Assembly (NCBI GenBank): GCA_043818395.1
Contig: JBDRFZ010000030.1
Location: 1-64,000, forward strand
From: JBDRFZ01 sp043818395
GTDB taxonomy: Bacteria; Patescibacteriota; Patescibacteriia; 2-12-FULL-60-25
Direction: 5' to 3'
DNA length: 64,000 bases
Every line of letters begins with the position of its first letter. The stretch's first letter is position 1. The notes below the pieces were generated by a model. It was not told where the DNA came from and did no database searches. It saw only the letters and a program-made list of their open reading frames with translations. Below, one piece after another: positions 50,565 to 58,147 of the stretch. Made by a program: the position numbers and the translations under genes.

Positions 50565-52355
50565 GTGGAAGAAACTCGAAAGGGCGGACCCGCGTGTCCG
50601 CCCATCGCGCGACAGGAGCTGCAAAAGCTCCTGGTGACGGACGCGGACGCCTTTACGGCGCTCCGCTACCTCCGTCACCGCGAGAACGTTCCCTCGCTCC
50701 CGGATCTGGAAGAGCAGGGCCGCAAGGCTCTGCCCGGGATTGAGGGTAGTCTCTGCGACCTCTACCACACGCTTTGGGCGCCAGAGCCCAGCGTGAAGGA
50801 AGAGGTTGCGTCGGACCGCCGTTACTGGCGTGAGTTGCTCGGTGAGGCTGTGAAATCCACGGCATACGCCGAGCTGCATGCCAGTACGCAGCTCTCGGAG
50901 CTAAAGTCCGTACTGGGCACCGTGGCCATGGGTGAAACCGTGGTCAAGACGGTGTCCAAGGAGGACGCTGAGAAGCTGCAAGAGACGGCAACTGCGCAAC
51001 GTGAGGCCGACGATGCGCAGCAAGAAGCAGACCAGGCGCAAGCCGCGGCAGACATGGCGCAAGCCATGTTCGAATCCGCGAATGCGCAAGCTGGTCAGGG
51101 CCAGGGGAGCGGAGGATCTCAAAAAGATCCTTCGACTACGCTTCGCTCCGCTCAGGACGACAGTTCTGGCGGACAGCTGCAGCCCGGCCAGGGCAAACCC
51201 GGAAAAAGATCCCTCGACTCCGCTCGGGACGACAATTCGTCATCGACCGGTGGGCGAGGGACACTGACCCCGGAGCAAGCCAAGGCGTTGGCTGACGCAC
51301 TGGCTGATGAGTGGCTCAAAGCGCAGGAATGCGCCGAGGCCGCGAATCAGTTAGCCGCCGAAGCCAAAGCCAAGGCCGAAGCCCTGGCTAATGAACTTCT
51401 GGGCCAACCCGGCAAGCAGCAAGCGGAGCAAAAGCTTCGCGAACTGGCGCGCGCCGGGCAAGCGGCAATCAAGGCCGCACAAGCCAAGGTGGAGGAGGTT
51501 TCCGAAACCATCGAGGCTTGGGGACTTGAGGAAGCCGAGCTCACGCGCCAGAGCATTCCCGAAGCATTGGGTTTGCTCGAGCGCATGAAGCGAAGTGCGG
51601 CACTCAAGAAGTTCGCGGCTCTGCTCGGTCGCTTGCGCAAGATCGCGGCTCGCAAAGCGCGATCCAAAACGCAGGCCAGAGGCGTACGCATTGCTATCCC
51701 GGAAACGGGACGCGACATGCGCCGCGCCTACCCGAGCGAGCTGGTGGCTCTCGCACATCCGGCGACCCGCACCCAAGCGCTCAAGCGCTGGGCACGCGGC
51801 GAGCTGCGATTGCGCGGCGAGCAAGCTAAGCAAAAGCTTGGCCATGGCCCGGTCATCGTCTGCGAAGACGCGTCCGGGTCCATGGATGGAGCCAAGCAAC
51901 AGTGGGCCAAGGGAGTAGTTCTTTCCCTGGCGCACTTTGCAAAACTCCAGAAGCGGTCGTTCGGTTGGATCATGTTCGATTCCCGAGTTCATCGGGCGGA
52001 AGAATATCCTGCCGGGCGCATCGCGGCCAAGCAGATGCTTGATATCGTGGAGTCCCACGCCGGTGGCGGCACGGACTTCGAACGCCCACTGCGCAAAGCG
52101 CTGGAAATGGTGAAACAAACCGGCCTCAAAAAGGCCGACATCTGCTTCATCACCGACGGCGAATGCGCAGTGAGCGAAACTTTCCTGCGGGAATTTAAAG
52201 CGGCTAAACGCGAACTTGAAATCAATGTCTTCACGATTCTGTGCGACGTTGGTTCGAGCGCGGACAGCACCGTCAGCGAATTCTCTGACAGGATCGAAAC
52301 GGTTTCCAGCTTCTCGGCAGAAGAAGCGGAGACCAAGGTGTTTGGTTCTTTGTAG
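50565..52355 (+). CDS. VWA-domain protein, partner of the MoxR ATPase
   Basis: The protein is 596 residues from GTG 50565 (AAGGAGG upstream). The N-terminal and middle parts (1-400) are helical and Ala/Glu/Lys-rich. The C-terminal VWA domain (about 420-596) has the MIDAS motif in VCEDASGSMDG, a Thr in GGGTDFERPL and an Asp in ICFITDGE. Two copies of a CTCGAC..CGGGACGAC-type repeat (51123-51236) are read through in frame, giving a low-complexity segment with the stretches TTLRSAQDDSSGG and RSLDSARDDNSSS. It probably works with the MoxR protein and the next gene product as one complex. Confidence 0.85.
   Translation: MEETRKGGPACPPIARQELQKLLVTDADAFTALRYLRHRENVPSLPDLEEQGRKALPGIEGSLCDLYHTLWAPEPSVKEEVASDRRYWRELLGEAVKSTAYAELHASTQLSELKSVLGTVAMGETVVKTVSKEDAEKLQETATAQREADDAQQEADQAQAAADMAQAMFESANAQAGQGQGSGGSQKDPSTTLRSAQDDSSGGQLQPGQGKPGKRSLDSARDDNSSSTGGRGTLTPEQAKALADALADEWLKAQECAEAANQLAAEAKAKAEALANELLGQPGKQQAEQKLRELARAGQAAIKAAQAKVEEVSETIEAWGLEEAELTRQSIPEALGLLERMKRSAALKKFAALLGRLRKIAARKARSKTQARGVRIAIPETGRDMRRAYPSELVALAHPATRTQALKRWARGELRLRGEQAKQKLGHGPVIVCEDASGSMDGAKQQWAKGVVLSLAHFAKLQKRSFGWIMFDSRVHRAEEYPAGRIAAKQMLDIVESHAGGGTDFERPLRKALEMVKQTGLKKADICFITDGECAVSETFLREFKAAKRELEINVFTILCDVGSSADSTVSEFSDRIETVSSFSAEEAETKVFGSL
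51123..51236. repeat. Two dispersed repeats inside the VWA gene
   Basis: GATCCTTCGACTACGC..CTCAGGACGACA and GATCCCTCGACTCCGCTCGGGACGACA lie about 80 bp apart within the reading frame. The same repeat type occurs outside genes at 47109-47136, 54607-54632 and 56451-56482. Confidence 0.75.
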
Positions 52356-52379
52356 GGGCACAGCGTGCTGTGCCCCTAC
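52352..52379 (+). terminator. GTAGGGGC palindrome after the VWA gene
   Basis: GTAGGGGCACAG (52352-52363) and CTGTGCCCCTAC (52368-52379) pair perfectly over 12 bp. The VWA stop codon overlaps its 5' arm. No T run follows, so it is a repeat that may or may not terminate transcription. Confidence 0.6.
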
Positions 52380-52525
52380 GCTCGGACGACGTTTGCCGCA
52401 TCGTCTTTTGCTCTCGGGAAGCGCAGCACTTGCGCTTCCCCTGATTTTTTCCGTCTGGAGCATGGTGCTCGAGATGGGAAATTTCAGTTTTTCGGCCGTG
52501 CATGGCCAAGTAAAAGGAGGCCGCC

Positions 52526-54589
52526 ATGGCCGAGAAAAGAATTGAAACAGTCCTGGCCAAGGCCGGGAATAACCCGGCCGAAGCGGTGGCCACCATTGGC
52601 CGCCGCAGCATCTGTTTCCTGCCGCGCGGCGTTACGCCCGGGCAGGAGGTCCGTGTCGAGCTCGTTGAGCTCGGCAAAAATGACAGCCGCGGAAATCCAA
52701 TGTTCCGCGGCGTGGCCGCTCCCACGGAGACCGTGGTCGAGTGGCGTGAACTCGACGGCAGGTTCGAGAGCGTTGAGTTCTCGGTCGACTGGAAGCTCCA
52801 GAAGACCGAGAAACGCGTGCTCGAGAGCCGCGTGCCAGTCAAGCGCGACGGCGTACCGAGTCGCAACGCGAGCTTCAAGGTCGACTGGGCTCAGTCGTTC
52901 ACCGACGCCCGGATCAAGGTCGAAATCAAGACTGAGATCCCGGAGCTCGAGGAACAACTCGGCTCTAACGGGCCGGCGATGATCGAGAAGACTCGCCGTG
53001 ACGGCGGCACCACGGTCGAAGAGTTTGCGCTCAAGACCCTGGAGCCCTGCCGCTCGGGCTACGTCGACTCCAATGACTGGCACGGTAAGCGTCTGCGTGC
53101 CAGTTATGAGGGAGAGCCGAAGCTGTTCGTTAGCTTCATACTTTCCTACGGCGAGAAGTCGTTCGAGACCAACTCGCAAGAGTGGTCTTCACTGCCGACG
53201 TGGCTCAAGGAGCAACTCTCGGCCCCGTATCCGCTCTGCGGATGCGGGCAGTCTCGTTTCGATTCTGCGGGGCATCATGCCTGCGCAGACTGCGAGACGA
53301 TCGAGCGCGTTCTCCCGGCCGAAAAGCGGCAGGAGATCGCGGCGCTTGCCGAGAAGCTCCTTGCCGTGGAGCCTCTGCCTCGCGAAGCCGGCGAGATCGT
53401 GCTCAAGTCAACGCTTGGGCATGTGACGTCGGAATACACGCGCGACAGTATTCTCCGCCAGTGGTCCGGGTTCGCCTGGTACTACTTTGCGGGTGATGGC
53501 GTGTACGGGAGCAAGTTCCCGCGATCCGCGCTCCAGGTTCTGCGTTTCATTGCGCAGGCCGAAGGCGATGGATTGTTGGAGCTCGCGGCCTGGCTCTGCG
53601 GTCGCGACAAGGCGGACGACTGCGAGCGCTACGGAGATTACTTCGTGGCGACGCAAGTCAAAGGCGAGAGCCGGTCGCGCACGCTCCAGAGCAACCGCGA
53701 CGCCACGGCCGCAATTCGCCTGCGCGGCTCTGAAGCCGACCGTTTGGCTGCGCTCGAAGCGTATGCCGAAATGGTCGAGGTTTGGGGTAAGGATTCGAGC
53801 CAGGCGGAATCGCTTAACACGATTCTGCAGGGTGAGAGTCAGGACTATAGCCAGGCCATGGCCAAGGCGCAGGACGCGCTGCGACTCCATGAAGCACGGA
53901 CGCGCGCCATCCAAGCCGGAGAAATTTGGCAGGATGTCCGTGTGAATTGGGAAGAAAGTAGTAATGGCCGAGCCCGTGGCAAAGGCTGGGCCATTGCGCC
54001 GGATGGAGAGTTCTACCCGGAATTAGATGGCGATGCTCACGCCTTCGGTGACCTGCCAACCAACACGCTTGTGCTTTCGCACAGCACCTCGGATTATGGC
54101 TACCGCTATACCGAATGCTGGACGGTTCACAAGCTGCCCAAGCAGGTCACGGGTGAGCAGCACGTGGCGCTTACAGGACTCCTTCAAGGGGAACGGCAGT
54201 TTTTCTGCGGTGATCGGGCGACGTGGAATCTAACCCGCGAGGGGACTGTTCGCATCGCCACCGCTTACCACAGAGACTTCGTCGGGACCGATGCCGAAGC
54301 GCATCGGGCCATGCGTGGCACCTTGCCCATGGATTTGTCCAGATGGTTCCTGTATGAAGTCATGCAGGACGAACATGGATATGATCTGCAGGAAGCGATG
54401 CTGGAAGTCTGGCATCGCGAGGTGCGCGACGCGCATGGCATGCGCCTGCGGTATCGCCCGGCGGCTGCTGCAAAGCAGTTCAAGAAGGTCGCTCCCGCCA
54501 ACGTCAAGCCCGCAAGCGCTGAGCAGGTCACAACTTCGCTCGGCGCTCTCAAGGCCAAGTTCGGCGGCCGTCGCGAAAAGCGCCGCTAA
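52526..54589 (+). CDS. Large protein of the MoxR-VWA cluster with TRAM-like N-terminus and zinc motif
   Basis: The protein is 687 residues; the ribosome site is AAAGGAGG. Residues about 18-60 (RRSICFLPRGVTPGQEVRVELVELG) look like a TRAM/OB RNA-binding barrel. A Cys/His cluster at about 233-256 (CGCG, HHAC, DC) suggests a zinc ribbon. The middle is helical, and the C-terminal third includes WNLTREGTVRIATAYH and a basic tail ending RREKRR. I recognise no enzyme motif. Its place after moxR and VWA suggests that it is their substrate or adaptor, possibly one that binds RNA. Confidence 0.7.
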   Translation: MAEKRIETVLAKAGNNPAEAVATIGRRSICFLPRGVTPGQEVRVELVELGKNDSRGNPMFRGVAAPTETVVEWRELDGRFESVEFSVDWKLQKTEKRVLESRVPVKRDGVPSRNASFKVDWAQSFTDARIKVEIKTEIPELEEQLGSNGPAMIEKTRRDGGTTVEEFALKTLEPCRSGYVDSNDWHGKRLRASYEGEPKLFVSFILSYGEKSFETNSQEWSSLPTWLKEQLSAPYPLCGCGQSRFDSAGHHACADCETIERVLPAEKRQEIAALAEKLLAVEPLPREAGEIVLKSTLGHVTSEYTRDSILRQWSGFAWYYFAGDGVYGSKFPRSALQVLRFIAQAEGDGLLELAAWLCGRDKADDCERYGDYFVATQVKGESRSRTLQSNRDATAAIRLRGSEADRLAALEAYAEMVEVWGKDSSQAESLNTILQGESQDYSQAMAKAQDALRLHEARTRAIQAGEIWQDVRVNWEESSNGRARGKGWAIAPDGEFYPELDGDAHAFGDLPTNTLVLSHSTSDYGYRYTECWTVHKLPKQVTGEQHVALTGLLQGERQFFCGDRATWNLTREGTVRIATAYHRDFVGTDAEAHRAMRGTLPMDLSRWFLYEVMQDEHGYDLQEAMLEVWHREVRDAHGMRLRYRPAAAAKQFKKVAPANVKPASAEQVTTSLGALKAKFGGRREKRR

Positions 54590-54607
54590 AAAAACCCGAA
54601 TAAAATA

Positions 54608-54917
54608 TCCCTCAACTTTATTCGGGACAACAGAGGGCAGGAGATATGACAGCTCCTCTCATCGCAAGATGAAAAACAATCTGTCTGCACCTTGGGCGCG
54701 GCAACCGTGCCCCTACGGGGAAGGATGAGATTGCACATCTCATCTTTCCCTCCTGAATTTTCTGACGTTTTTTAAAAAAGGTCGGAATGACAGGTTTCTC
54801 ACACGAGGTGGGTTTTCAGCACAGATTCGGAACAAGGCCTATATTGATTGGTTAGCCTAGCGAACTCTCTCCGCCGGGTCGCCCGTAATCATAGGAGGAA
54901 GTTCCGGATCTATGCGG
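54608..54917 (+). ncRNA. Structured module M4-M3, copy 2
   Basis: M4 (54608-54659) repeats TCCCTC..CGGGAC.ACAGAGGGCAGGAGATAT with AG..CTCCTC. M3 is closed by pairing of 54818-54833 with 54901-54916 (CGGAAC/GTTCCG core). Compared with copy 1, three helix positions change while pairing is kept or improved (C-G to T-G, G-T to A-T, A-G to A-T). A GATGAGAT/ATCTCATC hairpin (54726-54747) lies between the two parts. Confidence 0.6.
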
Positions 54918-55088
54918 AAAAAATGTAAAAAACACTCATGGTCATGAGTCTGATTAAAGTTAGACTCATGCCTATGATTGGGCAGATGGTTCAAATCCAC
55001 ACGAATAAGACGCGAAGCAATTATGTCGGACGTTTGAATGATCCAAGACTGGATCGATCGTGTGGAGGAGAGCAAGAAGGAAATAGAA

Positions 55089-55667
55089 ATGATCAAGTTC
55101 GAAATCGCCAACATCGTAACTTCCTTTTCTTTTTTTGCGATCGGCACCAAGGTGCTCGATCGCGAGGGTCTGCTCACGGCGGCCGCGAAAGCGGTCGAGG
55201 CGCACGACCCGTCGGGCGACCGGCAGCCAGGGCAGCACTTCGTGCTCGTCCCGGACGGCGTGCGGCTCGTCTCCGCCGGAGTTGGTCGCCGGACCGATAA
55301 CCCCGACGACTATGTCGTACGGAAGGGTCGGTTCGCCGTTGACTGCTATCTTCGGCGTGAGAAGGCGGCGAAGGTCGAAGGCTTGGCTCTCGTGGTCTAC
55401 ACCAGGGACGCCTACCTCGCCGACCCCGACCTCCAGAAGCCGGAGGAGGCCGAGGAGCGCGCGCGGATCGAACAGAGCGACTGCACCCACGTCATCGTGG
55501 CCGTGCTCGCCTTTGCTGGCCCGCAGTCGCCACTGCCGCCCTCGACTTTCATCCACAACTTGGCCGGGGGAAACCTCGAGGTCGAGAAGTGGTCGAAGGA
55601 GGAGATCTGTGAGAAGGCCGCGCAGATCGAGGCGTACTGGAACGACTGGTGCATCGTGGCGGATTAG
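55089..55667 (+). CDS. Hypothetical protein, 192 aa
   Basis: The frame starts MIKFEIANIVTSFSFFAIGTKVLD, with AAGGAAATAG upstream. It looks soluble and alpha/beta, with AVDCYLRREKAAKVEGLALVVYTRDAYLADPD and a conserved-looking C-terminus EKAAQIEAYWNDWCIVAD. No family is recognised. It lies between module M4-M3 copy 2 and a partial M2 module, the same kind of setting as csx3. An earlier in-frame start exists at 55038. Confidence 0.65.
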   Translation: MIKFEIANIVTSFSFFAIGTKVLDREGLLTAAAKAVEAHDPSGDRQPGQHFVLVPDGVRLVSAGVGRRTDNPDDYVVRKGRFAVDCYLRREKAAKVEGLALVVYTRDAYLADPDLQKPEEAEERARIEQSDCTHVIVAVLAFAGPQSPLPPSTFIHNLAGGNLEVEKWSKEEICEKAAQIEAYWNDWCIVAD

Positions 55668-55676
55668 TCGTTCCAC

Positions 55677-55772
55677 CCTCTCCTGACATCCGGGGTTGTC
55701 AGGAAAAAAGAGGTTCGTAACCCTAAAACTCGAAATCCACCGAAGCGTGCACATGCTGCGGTGGATTTTTAT
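55677..55772 (+). ncRNA. 3' part of structured module M2, copy 3
   Basis: It starts 10 bases after the 55089 gene. CTGAC/GTCAG stem, then TTCGTAACC..ACTCGAAATCCACC and GGTGGATTT, a 9-bp stem with TGCACATG in its loop, followed by a T-rich run. The same terminal hairpin ends M2 copies 1 and 2, with different stem bases. Here it may also terminate transcription. Confidence 0.6.
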
Positions 55773-55785
55773 TTTTAGATGAATT

Positions 55786-56163
55786 TCAATTCCTTGCGAA
55801 CGGATCTATGGCCAGGATATGTTTAGCATCCTTTTCTTTGATAGCTTTATTGGATAAAGCGGCATCTATAAGCGCATTCACTTTATTATCTTCTTTTCTG
55901 ATAAGAGAGACTAGGTCGCCCTTTAAATCACCAAGTTTGTCGTCCAGATAGTCTTTGGTGACCATAGTCGCTTCTATTTTATTAAATCGCTTATCAATTT
56001 GTTCAAACCGCCCGTCAATCTGCTCGAATCGCTTATCAATTTGTTCAAACCGCCCATCAATCTGTTCGAATTTACGATCGATTAAAGAGAAACGATTATC
56101 AACACTACCGGCAAAATCGTTTATAGCATCGAGCAGATCATGGTTCGTCGGTTCCTGATTCAT
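55786..56163 (-). CDS. Coiled-coil protein with FEQIDxRF repeats
   Basis: The protein is 125 residues from ATG 56163 (MNQEPTNHDLL). The centre is four or five 7-residue repeats FEQIDGR/FEQIDKR, encoded by near-exact 42-bp direct repeats (about 55985-56070). The C-terminal part is helical (VNALIDAALSNKAIKEKDAKHILAID). Proteins of this style are common in CPR genomes; the role is unknown. Confidence 0.7.
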   Translation of the reverse strand: MNQEPTNHDLLDAINDFAGSVDNRFSLIDRKFEQIDGRFEQIDKRFEQIDGRFEQIDKRFNKIEATMVTKDYLDDKLGDLKGDLVSLIRKEDNKVNALIDAALSNKAIKEKDAKHILAIDPFARN

Positions 56164-56202
56164 ATATAACAGAGCTATCACGGTTAAATAATATAAGCAA
56201 GA

Positions 56203-56565
56203 TGTGGATAGATGTGGATAAGAAAATAATACATGTTATGTTATAATTTGCTCAATGAAGCGAGGAAAAATAAAAAAACGTCGTATATCCGTAGCTCGGA
56301 TAATAGAAAACGAATTCGGCAATGTGAATCAGGATTTAAATTTTTGGCTGCATCATGTTTTGCATTGGCATTTATTATTGGCGGTTTTGATTATCTTCCT
56401 CTCATATAACTATTTTAAATAGGGGCTACGTATCTAAATGATTATCCGTCGAAAGATCCTTCATTTCGTCGAACTTCATTCAGGACGACGAACCAGTAGA
56501 AATTATGTTAATCCGTAGAGATTCGATTATGTAGGTTATCCACAGGTTATGAAAGGTTATCCACA
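56203..56565. other. Cluster of DnaA-box-like sites
   Basis: TGTGGATAG (56203-56211) and TGTGGATAA (56213-56221) on one side, and TTATCCACA at 56536-56544 and 56557-56565 on the other, match the DnaA box TTATNCACA (three perfect, one with a mismatch) in inward and outward orientation. A small gene lies between the pairs. No dnaA gene is in the window. Confidence 0.5.
56255..56422 (+). CDS. Small membrane protein, 55 aa
   Basis: A very basic N-terminus (MKRGKIKKRRISVARII) is followed by one membrane helix near the C-terminus (LHWHLLLAVLIIFLSYNYF). TATAAT lies 7 nt before the ATG, as in other leaderless genes here, which supports real expression. Function unknown. Confidence 0.55.
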   Translation: MKRGKIKKRRISVARIIENEFGNVNQDLNFWLHHVLHWHLLLAVLIIFLSYNYFK

Positions 56566-56863
56566 TTGCACCCAGCGATGTTTTTTATTTATGTTGAGCC
56601 AATAATTTGGGTTTTTGTTATTTGTACTACAATGTATTTACGAAGTTCGCCATCGTTCTTTAATACCCACTTTCAAAAAGCGGCGAGCCTCAAAACCCGA
56701 AAAAAAATACGGGTAAAAACAAAAACACAAAAACCAGATCGTTCTTGCCGCAGCCCAGACAAAAATTCTGGGACGCGGAAATGATACGGTCTGGCAAATA
56801 CGATTTTCTGTTGACTTGATTTTTAAGGTCGTTTTTAGAACGAGGGTGTATAATATTCGATAT
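56423..56863. other. Intergenic stretch with repeat and DnaA-like boxes
   Basis: 440 bases without a credible gene. It contains a dispersed CTTCATTTCG..TTCAGGACGACG repeat (56451-56482), two TTATCCACA boxes, a possible CCCGAAAAA/TACGGG hairpin (about 56694-56716) and a TATAAT at 56849-56854, 9 nt before the next ATG. Confidence 0.5.
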
Positions 56864-57658
56864 ATGAGACGTACAAAATCAACTTCTTCAACAAATTCGC
56901 GCACCGAAAATGTCGAACCCATCCCAGGTACTGTAAAAGGAAGTACGAAAAATTCACCACTTGTCGTAGTCATTATAGCCGTAGTACTTGTCACGGCTGT
57001 TATATTAGGCGTAAAGAGTCTTTGGCTATCGAATACCGGGAAAAGTTCATTTACCCAGGATCAGACCCAGGCTTCCACGTCAGAAGGAATTCAGGCATTG
57101 ATCAGTATGGTGGCAAAACACATAAGCGTTAAAACTGACGAAGATCCGACCGTGGCTACAATTCAAGATCCGGATCTTTTAAGAACTCAGAATCCTGTTT
57201 TTTATAAAGAAGCGGAAAATGGCGATAGACTATTGGTTTGGTCCGATAAAGCTGTTTTATATTCCGTGACCAAAGATCGTTTACTTTATGTTTTGCCGAT
57301 AAATTTACCGCCAGCACCGGAAAGCGACACGCAGGTTTCTACGACAACCGGGAATTCTTCCGATAATGAGCAGGAATCGGCAACCATAGAAGTCAGGAAT
57401 GGAACATTAACAGCCGGTTTAGCTAAAACCGTAACCGATAAGCTTAAAAAAGCAGGTTTAAACGTTTTACAGCCTGGAGACGCCAAGTTAAAAAATTATA
57501 CATCTACGATTATCGTGAAGAATTCTGATAATGTTTTTTCGCAAACTGTTTCAACTCTAACATCCTTAACTGGAGGAAAATTAGAAGCCTTACCTGAAGG
57601 CGAAAAAGTCAGCACGGCCGATATTTTGGTTATCGTCGGAAGTGATTTTAAGGATTAA
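56864..57658 (+). CDS. Membrane-anchored protein with LytR_C domain
   Basis: The protein is 264 residues. A Ser/Thr-rich cytoplasmic N-terminus is followed by one membrane helix (about 35-58, LVVVIIAVVLVTAVILGVKSLWL), an extracytoplasmic region, and a C-terminal LytR_C-type domain (about 170-264: ATIEVRNGTLTAGLAKTVTDKLKKAGLNVL, ADILVIVGSDF). Such domains accompany cell-wall-related LCP proteins; here the LCP catalytic domain is absent. TATAAT lies 9 nt before the ATG. Confidence 0.8.
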   Translation: MRRTKSTSSTNSRTENVEPIPGTVKGSTKNSPLVVVIIAVVLVTAVILGVKSLWLSNTGKSSFTQDQTQASTSEGIQALISMVAKHISVKTDEDPTVATIQDPDLLRTQNPVFYKEAENGDRLLVWSDKAVLYSVTKDRLLYVLPINLPPAPESDTQVSTTTGNSSDNEQESATIEVRNGTLTAGLAKTVTDKLKKAGLNVLQPGDAKLKNYTSTIIVKNSDNVFSQTVSTLTSLTGGKLEALPEGEKVSTADILVIVGSDFKD

Positions 57659-57759
57659 GTATAAATATTTCGAAAATTTAAACCATCGTTGCAGGTGTTT
57701 TATTTGTTTAGTGGTTTTAGTTTTAGCGTAAGTAATTTTTAGTTTCATTTCAGCAAAAA

Positions 57760-58066
57760 ATAATTTTTTTGATAAGAAAATCGATGTTTATCACGCGGTA
57801 TTTTTAGATAACGGCCAGGTATATTTTGGGAAAATCAATCAGGAGGACGAAAAAACCATCTCGCTTAAGGAATTTTTTATGTCCAGGTACAGAGTGCGGC
57901 GCAAGATGGGGCTGCAAATCAATCCGATATATCTCTTCTCAAACTCGGCAATGAATTACATGGACCCGAAGACTGGATGAAGATCAATAAAGAGCACGTT
58001 TTGTTTATTGAACAATTAAAGCCAGATAGTAAAGTATCAAAGGCCATTGCGGATTATAAAAAGTAA
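57760..58066 (+). pseudogene. Frameshifted small membrane-associated protein
   Basis: The first frame reads DKKIDVYHAVFLDNGQVYFG..DEKTISLKEFF, then the +1 frame continues YVQVQSAAQDGAANQSDISLLKLGNELHGPEDWMK..HVLFIEQL and ends at TAA 58066. The switch is at a run of six T; one extra T would restore one frame. The expected membrane helix upstream is also broken. It is either a decayed gene or a homopolymer sequencing error. Confidence 0.65.
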
Positions 58067-58147
58067 TTTAACTTAAAGATCGTCCGGGTTGAGGAGGTCA
58101 AGGTTTTAATCGTGGCCGAGCTTTTGCGCAGGGTGTAAGGTTTGCGT

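Noticed and set aside
49485..50879. 464-residue minus-strand ORF opposite moxR
   Set aside because: Antisense shadow of the GC-rich MoxR/VWA genes; Ser/Arg-rich composition and no family match.
51351..52463. 370-residue minus-strand ORF opposite the VWA gene
   Set aside because: Shadow frame; the plus-strand VWA domain with MIDAS motif is unambiguous.
42485..55772. CRISPR array near csx3
   Set aside because: No regularly spaced identical repeats with unique spacers of 25-40 bp were seen; the repeats present are structured modules or tandem units.
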